The notes under the pieces: model-generated | The model's database searches: none | What the model was told of the DNA's origin: nothing | Seen by the model: the letters and a program-made list of their open reading frames with translations, nothing else | Assembly (NCBI GenBank): GCA_037013495.1 | Contig: CM072812.1 | Location: forward strand, 72,919,340-72,983,339 | Source: Hippophae tibetana | Taxonomy: Eukaryota; Streptophyta; Magnoliopsida; Rosales; Elaeagnaceae | Reading direction: 5' to 3' | Length of the DNA: 64,000 nucleotides | Program-made: the position numbers and the translations under genes | Part shown: positions 56,741 through 64,000 of the stretch, in pieces | Layout: each line of letters begins with the position of its first letter | Numbering within the stretch: position 1 is the first letter of the stretch

Positions 56741-58223
56741 TGGTTTGATTTATGGCACATCTATAATCCATGCTTGTTTTGGAAGTCTAAATTGGTAAAT
56801 ATCTTCGCAATTAAAAGAACTCGGTTTGTATCAAATAAGCCTTATTCATTTGGGTTATAAGGGGTGGATATGAAAATGAAAAGATGGAAAATTGTCTATT
56901 GGCGAATAGATACGAGGAAAGGGTTAAAGACATAGGTATTTTAATAAAGGGTAGGGCACCATAACTGCTTATATTGTCACACCCTTCATTTGGAAGGTTC
57001 TTGACTCATTGTGGTTGGAATTCAACACTTGAAGGAATCTTTGATGGTTTTCCAATGATAACTTGGCCTTTGTGCTGAACAATTTTATAAGGAAAAGTTG
57101 TAGAAATTTTGATGATTGGAGTGAGAGTTGGAGTAGAGAAAGTTGTGCACCTTAGGGAAGAAGAGAAATATGGGGTCTGTTGTGTGTTTTTCAACACACA
57201 AAAACGTGCAAGTATACACGGTCACAAGTAATAAAATTTGTAAGTAAAGTATCGTTCCCACGGAGATTTGTAACTATAATTTGTTGATTACTAAAATTGT
57301 CTCAATCTGATTTTATTCAAAACGTTCATTGATTGTAGCAAATGTAAGAAAAGAGTTTAAAAACAAAATAAAAGAAATCTAGGATTGCAATTTTTCACCA
57401 AATTAATCAACTCAAATCATTTTATTTTCTTTTGATTTATATTTTTTTAGTACATTTAATTTGTCAACCGAAAACTGCTAATTTTATTCATACATCTCTT
57501 CCGAGCTCCGTACAAACACACCTCGTTAAATTATTTCACTATATCTCTATGAGAATTAAATTCACCGAAATTCATTACATTTTAAGTTTTCAAATGGCCA
57601 CACATACAATTAGGGTATATTCCTATCCTTCATCATACATGTCATTCTATTTACGAGCAATATACACACAAATGCCTCTTCCAAGTTTATTCATGTGCCA
57701 CGGATCGTTTCGATAAGATTCGTAAATAATCAAAAAGCATTAAGCACAAAATAGAACGAACAAATCGAACGTCTTATAAATCTATCAAAAATAATTAAAA
57801 TAAAAGCATCATAAATTTAAATCAAATGCAACCCTAGAAAAATTAAATTACTTCATAAAATTAAAATAAAAATTACAACACATACATAAAAAATAAGATG
57901 AAGAATAAGGAAAATTAAAACATCAATTAGAACAAATTTTTGGCACACGCAGAACACAACAAAAGCCAAAAATGGCTTCTGCGTGTTTCACAGCCAACAC
58001 ACAAACACCCCAAAAATTACAAACTCAAAAAAAACTTCTTAACACTATCATCTTATCTCCTATTTATACCCAAAATAATACATCAAAAATATTAATATTT
58101 AATACACGTGGGGGACAGAGGAGTGTGGGAAAAATAATAAATAAAAACGCGTGGGGGACAAAATTGTATCGAAAACGCAAACTGTAATCATGCGCGTCGC
58201 TGCTCATTTTTTTTAAATTCACG

Positions 58224-58510
58224 CTGCCACGTGTCGCGATCTGATTTGCTGAAACAAATAGTGGGACACATGGCAGCATTCGATTCGTTGAAGGAAATGG
58301 GCGCAGCAGAAAATGTCGCACGGAATTGGGACGCGCGACGTGTGGGAGCAACGGCTGGAACGCGTGCAAGATTCGGTGCTCATCGTAACCTGACATGTGT
58401 GGCAATCTGATTGGCTTAAAAAGAGAGTGGGACACATGGCAGTTTCTTATTCGATGAACGGATTCAGAGTGAACACATGGTAGCTTATGATTCGAGGAAA
58501 AACCGGTTGC
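58224..58510. promoter_or_regulatory. U3-like repeats with CACGTG/CACATG boxes in the solo LTR
   Basis: Units at 58,224-58,277 and 58,391-58,442 share ctg.ca.gtgt.gc.atctgatt.gct and gtgggacacatggcag; a partial third is at 58,472 (acacatggtagcttatgattcg). Each carries an inverted pair (cacgtgtc or catgtgtg with gacacatg). The first contains the G-box CACGTG. Such repeats are typical enhancer-like parts of LTR promoters. Confidence 0.6.
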
Positions 58511-58578
58511 ACGCAGAGATCGCCGCACGGGATCAGAGGCGCGTATGTGGGGGACAGCGGCTGGAACGCGTCAGAGAG

Positions 58579-58623
58579 GTGGGCCCCATCTGCACGCCGG
58601 CATGCGAGGCAGATGGGCCCCAC
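58579..58623. promoter_or_regulatory. Perfect GC-rich hairpin with paired GTGGGCCCCA sites
   Basis: gtgggccccatctgc (58,579-58,593) and gcagatgggccccac (58,609-58,623) are exact inverted copies around a 15-base loop. Each arm contains GTGGGCCCC/GGGGCCCAC, the type of site bound by plant TCP transcription factors. It lies in the U3-like part of the solo LTR. Confidence 0.6.
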
Positions 58624-59254
58624 TCAGGCGCCGAGCCGCGTAAACGAATCTGCACCCACGCGATCTGGTCGGGCGTGCATGACACGCACGAATCTCAGCC
58701 GTTTCTTCTTTGATGAGACGGTTCACGTTTAGCGCGTGAATCTTGGCGCGTGGTTCTTCGCTCCTGCGCTGAAAATTAAACTTTCATTAATTGGATTTTG
58801 GCCCACAAATTTATTTCAAATTACATTTTCAACTTTCTTTAATTACAGTTTAGCCCGAATTTAATTTAAATTATATTTTTGACTTTTATAAATTGCAATT
58901 AAATACTATTTTATTTGAAATTATATTTTTGGACCCAAATTTGCAATTAATTAAGTTTTTCGATACAAATTATTTAATTTTATTAAAATATATAAAAAAC
59001 AGTAAATACTAATATATTAAACTAAAATTAACTAAAAACATTAAGAACATAGCAATTTTAATTAATAAAATAGGTGAAAATAACTATATAAAATACAGTT
59101 ATCAGGGTCTTAGTAGATATAGAGATAGAGTTAAAGAGGCTATTAAAGACTTGATGAATGATGGAAAAGAAGGAAATGATAGAAGATAAAAAGTTATAGC
59201 TTGGAGAAATGAAAAAAAAAGGTTCTTCTCACCTTAATATTTTATTGTTAGTAA

Positions 59255-59719
59255 TGTTTGGAAATTATGCAAATTCCCAATAAACCAGTTTTTTGAGAAA
59301 GCAAAAAGGAAAAATAACACAATAAATTTGATAACAGAGTTTGGCCAATTTTGCTTACATCTCTAGACCTGCTACAGATCTTTCACTAAAAGAGAGAAAT
59401 TATACAAAGTGTTTACAACACTCACAACTCACAGCACCGAAGAAAATTGCTCTTAACTTTGTCTCATTAAAGCTTTTTTCTCTAATTTTTTCTCTCAATT
59501 GGAATGATTAGTTGATGATGAATTCATTACAATTATATATCAATATATAAGGAGATTAATGACTCATTGAATTACTCTTTAAATTAAGGGTTCCTTGAAT
59601 TGTTTATTGAATTAATCCTTGATTTACTCCTTAAATTAAGGGTGTTCACTCATTGATTTGCTCCTTAACTTGCCCCTTAATTTTCTCCTTGAAGTAAGGT
59701 CCTTGAAAACAATCTTCCA
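59255..59719 (-). repeat. 3' LTR (left side) of the gag-only Copia
   Basis: Pairs with 61,083-61,535 through ttggaaattatgcaaattc, gagaaattatacaaagtgtt, tacaacactcacaact, aaagcttttttctctaa and ctctcaattggaatgat. Confidence 0.8.
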
Positions 59720-59929
59720 CTTTAAGACTGATTTCAATCTGCCTTCACAACTCGATCAATGCAGCAGCTTTTCTAGTCATGTTACTCTAGCAGACCAACT
59801 GAAGTTGAACACAACTTTGGTTTGTCAATAGTCACAGTTTTTTTCAATATATCAGCTGAATTTTTTCTTTCTTGAGTATTCTCCAGTATTAACACATCAT
59901 CTTCCAATAGAGACTTTTCTAGTCATGTT

Positions 59930-60960
59930 ACTCTAGCCTGACATCCTTCAGCTCTAAAAAAGACTTGTTCAACTTAATCTTCATTACACCTTTGCCAATA
60001 ATAGCACACGATTTATCATCCCTAAGATATACCTTTCCAAGGTTTCCGGGGACATATTTCTCAAAGAATTATTTTTGTGAAGTAGTATGGAACGATGCTC
60101 CAAAGTCTAACACCCAAGATTCTTCCTTACTCTCCAAATAGCATACCAATGCATAATCTCCTCCTAAGGTGCAAGTAAAATTTTCCTTGCCTTGGCTTCC
60201 TAGTCCTTTGGTGCACTCTTGCATTGATTTTTGTAGTGCTAGGATCTCCCACAATTCCAACACTCGATAGTGTTTGAGCTATGTGAATTATTAGGATTTT
60301 TGGATTTGGACCTTCTATCCTTTGATATACCTTGGTAGCTTGTTCTACCATGTCCATTCCCTCTGGTTGAATTTATTCATCTTGAAACTATATGGAAAAA
60401 TGAAGAGATTGACGATTCACCTAACTCTCTACGTTAGATCTCTTCATTGAGACCCAGATCATGAACATCGTCAAATTTCAACTTATTGCTTCTTGATGAG
60501 CTATTCATAGCCGTTACAATAGCATTCTATTTTTCTGGTAAAGAAGACAAAAGTATAAATGATCGTACTTATTCATCGAATTCAATTCCAATTGAACTCA
60601 ACTAGATTATGACTGTGTTAAGTTCATTAAGATGTTGAGCTACCGATGCGCCTTCCGTCATCCTCAAATTGAACAAATGCCTCATCAGGTGCACTTTGTT
60701 TAAGGCTGATGGCTTCTCATACATATTGGAAAGAGCTGCCATATGATATGTCGTGGTCTTTTCCTTTGCTATATTGAAAGAAACATTGTCGGATAGTGTC
60801 AATCGAATAACTCTGAGGGCTTCAATGTCTAGAAGATTCCAATCTTCTTCCTTCATAGCCTTTGGCTTTTTCCCTAAGAGAGATTGATACAGACTGCTTT
60901 GATATAAATAATCTTTATCTACATTTTCCAAACCCAAAATCTATGCCATCGAGTTTCTCG
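59930..60960 (-). pseudogene. Copia gag and N-terminal protease remnant
   Basis: The frame 60,937-60,602 carries Retrotran_gag_2/UBN2-type Gag: SLLGKKPKAMKEEDWNLLDI, EALRVIRLTLSDNVSFNIAK and HLFNLRMTEGASVAQHLNEL. A damaged knuckle lies near 60,270-60,230. Protease: ESWVLDFGASFHTTSQK (60,122-60,072), where the family has DSGA, so the active-site Ser is Phe. It continues KYVPGNLGKVYL and KSFLELKDVR (to about 59,940), then the deletion joint. Stops and shifts present. Confidence 0.75.
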
Positions 60961-61082
60961 AGTTTCTCCCACTCAAATTTGATTTCGTCCGGATCGTTTC
61001 TGATCATTCCTACGAGCCATCATGTATTAGAACACCTCCGTCGACAACTGATAGAAATCACCACAAAAGCTTTGATATGAGT

Positions 61083-61535
61083 TGTTGGGAAATTACATAA
61101 ATTCTCGATAAGCCAGATATATTATAAAGCAAAAAAGACAAAATAACACACAAATTTGATAATGGAGTTCGGCCAACTTTGCTTACCTTTCCGAACTTGC
61201 TGTAGATCTTTTACTAAAAGTGAGAAATTATACAAAGTGTTTACAACACTCACAACTCTTAATTCATAACACTTAAGAAAATTTCTCTCAAATTTCTCTC
61301 AATAAAGCTTTTTTCTCTAAGTTTTTCTCTCAATTGGAATGATCATTTGATGATGAATTTATTACAATTATAAATCTATATATAGGGAGATTGATTCATT
61401 GAATTATTCCTTAAATTAAGGATTCCTTGAATTATGCATTGATTTACTCTTTAAGTTAAGGGTGCTACTTGATTTACTCCTCGATTTGATCCTTAATTTA
61501 CTCCTTGAATTATGTTCATTGAAAAAAATTCTACA
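61083..61535 (-). repeat. 5' LTR (right side) of the gag-only Copia
   Basis: Starts tgttgggaaattacat. The adjoining aaagctttgatatgagt (61,066-61,082) reads actcatatcaaagc on the minus strand, a degenerate tRNA-iMet primer site placed as expected before gag. Confidence 0.75.
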
Positions 61536-61540
61536 ATAGT

Positions 61541-61650
61541 TACAAGACATTCAACAATTCATAATTGGTTAGGAAAACTATTGTTATTGACGTGCTACAA
61601 GACAATCAACAATTCATAATTGGTTAGGAAAACTATTGTTATTGACGTGC
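61541..61650. repeat. 55-bp tandem duplication at the UGT 3' end
   Basis: tacaagaca.tcaacaattc followed by ataattggttaggaaaacta and ttgttattgacgtgc occurs at 61,541 and 61,596 with one mismatch. It duplicates the last UGT codons, the stop codon and the start of the 3' flank. The near identity implies a recent event. Confidence 0.9.
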
Positions 61651-61989
61651 TATTGGCGTTATTTGGACTTGCGTTTAACTCTAGCTCATTCAAATTCTAT
61701 TATCAAACTTTGATGTTTTACTTCAAGAAAATTGATAAATCGTGGTCGAGAGGTACTAGGGGTGTCCATAAACTAGGTCGGACCAGTTTAAATCAAAAAA
61801 ACCGATTTGGACCGGACCAAACCAAACATTTTCATAATTGAAATGGTTTGATCCGATCTACATTAAGTAAAATAGATTTTCAAATGGTTTGGTCCGGTTA
61901 TAAAAATTATAAACCGGTCGGACCATACCGATTTTCATAAATAATTAATTTTTTTAATTAACCATTACCACACACACACAAATATATTA

Positions 61990-62200
61990 TGAAATCCTGT
62001 TACCGTCCCTAACCCTAATTCATTATCAGTGGCAGTCTACGTTTACGACAACGAGACTCAAAAAAACCCTAGCCTAAGCCAACTGTCATCGCCTCCAGTA
62101 GCACCCAGCCATCCTCATGTCGCCGCCACCACCAGCTAGTCACCTCTCCTCGTGTCGCTTCGCATCCTGTCATCCATGGACGAAATAGGTATTTGGTGAG
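61990..62200 (+). other. GC-rich, gene-leader-like segment inside the TIR element
   Basis: Contains ccctaaccctaattc and aaaaaaaccctagcc, as in many plant 5' leaders (AAACCCTA telo boxes), then tcgccgccaccaccagc and atgtcgccgcc. It may be a captured gene start: ATG at 62,118 opens only a short frame. No protein recognised. Confidence 0.35.
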
Positions 62201-62329
62201 CTGACCGATATATGTTTGAGTTTATGGAAAAACTGTTTCGTGTGACTTCTCCAAACATTCTCAGTACAATTTCATGTACGAGGTATTGTTTGTATTTTGG
62301 ATTGGTTGTCAAGCCTTTTTTTTAGTTTA

Positions 62330-62690
62330 TCATAGGTTTTTTGAGTTAATGATAGGGTTTGTTTGAGTTTCTAAAAGGTTTTTTTTAGTTTTTGAAATGT
62401 TTCCTCAAATGAGTTTCTAATAGGATATTTTTTATTTCTAATAGGATTTTTTTGAGTTTTTGAAATGTTTCCTCAAATGAGTTTTTGATAAGAGTTTTTT
62501 TTAGTTTATGATACAATTTTTTTGAGTTTCTGAAATGCTTCTTCAAATGAGTTTCTGATGGAATTTTTTTTAGTTTATGATACGGTTTTTTTGAGTTTTT
62601 GATAGGATTTTTTTGAGTTTCAGAAATACTTCCTCAAATGAGTTTCTGATAGGATTTTTTTTTTAGTTTATGATAGGGTTTTTGGACACC
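62330..62690. repeat. 70-110 bp minisatellite with nested short units
   Basis: Four or five diverged units built from ttttgagtttctgaaatg, cttcctcaaatgagtttctg, ataggattttttttagttta and tgatagggttttt. Unit starts near 62,374, 62,455, 62,523 and 62,615. T-rich on the plus strand. Non-coding. Confidence 0.75.
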
Positions 62691-63293
62691 CCCAAATTCT
62701 GTTTCTCTCCTTCACTAGTTGTGTGTGCCAAAATTATCATTACATTATGTTTGTGTGTTTTTGATATTGCTTCCAATTATTAGTTTCAATCATTTTCAAT
62801 TTTGATGTAAATTACATATTCTCACCATTATTAATATTTTATTCATTCTTTAAGCCTCAATCGTGATTGTGATTAAAATAACAAATACGCTTTCTATTTC
62901 AATATTGAAAAATCATGTAATTTCTATCAATATTCTTTCTTTTCATGTTTTTTCCCTTTGATTACTAATAAAAAAAATCAAGTAGAAACTATCGTGTAAT
63001 TTATAATTTCAGTTAGTATTAACATACAAGTTCTTTACTAGCATAAAATATAATGTGTTATTTAAGCTACAGAATTGCATATAATTACGTTTGTTTCGAT
63101 TAGTTTATAATGAAATGGGTAATGTTTTGTCCTATTTATGTCATAATTTTTCCATCTTGATCTAATTATTATGGTTGGCCTAATCTAATTAGTATAGTTT
63201 GGGAACTCACAACACCACATCCAATGTCAAATTGCTATATCTAAGCATGCAAAATATTTAGGATTTGAATTTTAGTATAAATGGACACCCCTA

Positions 63294-64000
63294 CTTCTAG
63301 CCATATTGTTTATAACTAAGATCATTTAGTTATTTTAATTTTGAAATGATTTTTGATTAAGTACAAAAGTTAATATTTTAATATATTAGGAATATGTACT
63401 AATCTACATTCTATATATAGGTGATGATAATTTACATGAGTTTATTGGACCAAGTCAATTTCCAGACTTTACAATGTTATGATTTTTTTTATTCTCATTT
63501 TTCGTATTATTCAATATATATATATAGCATAAAAAAAATATAAATATAAATAATAATAAAAATAATTAAAAATTTAAATATATTTAATTACTTGATAATT
63601 AAATTTATTACAAAAAGAAATAATGTATATACAATACATATAGTTAACTTAAATTACAAATAAAATAATATCGTCAAAGTGTAATTGGATGCGAGTAAGC
63701 TTGGTTGGCTTATAATCTTGGTTGTGGCTTAGAATCACTAGCATTATGACAAGAAAACTAGACAAAAAATAGTTGATCCATATAAAAATTCATATTCCCC
63801 TACATACATGAGCACGTAAACATCCATCAAACAAACAGTCTAAACTTCAGAGACATATGAATGAAGAAATTAAATCATTATAAATATTACCATAAAAAAG
63901 AGATTACCACAGCGACATCTGAGTGATATAACCTTTTGACGAACTCATATTAGCACTTTATTAATCATTTGTCTATAAATATGAAGTTATCTGGAATCTC
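63294..64000. other. AT-rich intergenic sequence to the window edge
   Basis: No supported gene. Short A/T runs near 63,505-63,560; the last 200 bases are slightly less AT-rich and could be the edge of a feature beyond the window. Confidence 0.45.

Larger units (their letters stand above)
57178..59104 (-). mobile_element. Solo LTR (about 1.93 kb) inserted in the UGT pseudogene
   Basis: Starts tgttgtgtg and ends acagttatca (TG...CA), flanked by the perfect 5-bp target duplication GGGTC (57,173-57,177 and 59,105-59,109). Removing the LTR and one GGGTC restores the UGT frame. No internal region, so it is a solo LTR left by recombination. Minus orientation is inferred from a TATA box (ggtataaatagg near 58,070 on the minus strand) with the GC-rich U3-like part to its right. 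The left part has cgtgcaagtatacacggtca and tatcgttcccacggaga, common in plant gypsy LTRs. Confidence 0.9.
59255..61537 (-). mobile_element. Gag-only Copia derivative with two LTRs, inserted at the UGT 3' end
   Basis: LTRs at 59,255-59,719 and 61,083-61,535; internal region 1.36 kb with gag, knuckle and the start of protease only. Integrase, RT and RNase H are gone. The direct repeat cttttctagtcatgttactc at 59,769 and 59,907 marks the deletion joint. Target duplication imperfect: agtaa before, agtta after. The LTRs are visibly diverged, so it is older than the SIRE-like element. Confidence 0.8.
56741..61572 (+). pseudogene. C-terminal half of a UGT73-type glycosyltransferase gene, split by insertions
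   Basis: UDP-sugar:small-molecule glycosyltransferase (family 1). Codons start at tgg (56,741), directly at the CACTA end: WFDLW, then SIIHACFGSL and ISSQLKELGLYQ (56,755-56,835). The UDP-sugar-binding PSPG box follows with [23 protein letters not shown] and GFPMITWPL (about 56,968-57,068). EILMIGVRVGVEKVVHLREE leads to EEKYGV at 57,177. A solo LTR intervenes and the frame resumes seamlessly at 59,110 (LVDIEIE, DLMNDGKEGNDRR), then GSSHLNILLL to 59,254. A Copia element intervenes. The last codons LQDIQQFIIG and a TAG end at 61,572. The N-terminal acceptor-binding half is missing. Several point frameshifts and stops. UGT73 is the closest recognisable group; the substrate is unknown. Confidence 0.85.
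61757..63293. mobile_element. hAT-like non-autonomous TIR element, about 1.54 kb
   Basis: Ends taggggtgtccat at 61,757 and atggacacccccta-type (atggacacccta with four C's) at 63,281-63,293: a perfect 13-bp TIR, TAGGGGTGTCCAT. The left sub-terminal part holds inverted GGTTTGGTCCGGTT / GGACCGGACCAAACC words (61,780-61,930). The interior has a GC-rich gene-like segment and a minisatellite. No transposase. The flanks (agaggtac and cttctagc) do not form a clean 8-bp duplication, so the superfamily is tentative. Confidence 0.6.

Noticed and set aside
58064-58732. Minus-strand 154-codon frame and plus-strand frames of 78-81 codons
   Set aside because: They overlap the GC-rich U3-like part of the solo LTR; both strands are open because GC-rich DNA has few stops. 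No protein family recognised.

Overview
This is a very AT-rich stretch of a flowering-plant nuclear genome, probably a eudicot. The evidence is plant LTR-retrotransposon families throughout, a CACTA transposon, endogenous caulimovirus-like DNA, a mitochondrial insertion, TTTAGGG-like arrays and a UGT73-type glycosyltransferase pseudogene. I see no intact host gene. The only long open frame is a 673-codon retroelement Gag. Nothing looks bacterial.

Layout. 1-12.05 kb is a diverged tandem duplication with a unit of about 3.5 kb. Copy A is split by a nested minus-strand Copia remnant that carries tandem MITE-like modules, and copy B contains an AT minisatellite. 12.18-17.25 kb is an old full-length Copia with both LTRs. 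17.74-18.89 kb is a plus-strand endogenous pararetrovirus fragment. 19.56-23.63 kb is a Ty3/gypsy element whose RT active site has been lost. 25.23-26.34 kb is a minus-strand Copia piece next to a promoter-like GGCCCA cluster and an unidentified decayed gene (26.3-27.9 kb), followed by a TIR element with a foldback MITE inside it (28.0-29.4 kb).

30.89-35.07 kb is a minus-strand Copia with an inverted duplication of its protease segment. 38.26-43.62 kb is a young, SIRE-like, gag-only element (TR-GAG architecture) with the intact Gag. It is joined to the 3' end of another Copia (43.62-44.1 kb). 44.6-45.2 kb is mitochondrial DNA with trnY and a group II intron end. 45.3-47.6 kb is an Athila/Tat-like gypsy relic whose pol has been deleted. 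48.79-52.72 kb is a larger minus-strand pararetrovirus copy related to the one at 17.7 kb.

52,983-56,382 is a complete CACTA element with a 23-bp perfect TIR and ATA target duplication. It carries a captured fragment of the ribosomal protein L26 gene, a GGTGYT-rich minisatellite and a spliced pair of host-like exons. From 56,741 to 61,572 the C-terminal half of a UGT73-like gene can still be read. It starts exactly at a second CACTA end, is split by a 1.9-kb solo LTR with a perfect GGGTC target duplication, and is split again near its stop codon by a gag-only Copia. 61,757-63,293 is a hAT-like TIR element with gene-like GC-rich sequence and a minisatellite.

The genes here do not form a pathway. 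The window is a record of nested insertion, internal deletion and gene capture. The most interesting points are the TR-GAG with its intact ORF, the CACTA gene capture, and the UGT gene broken by several datable insertions.
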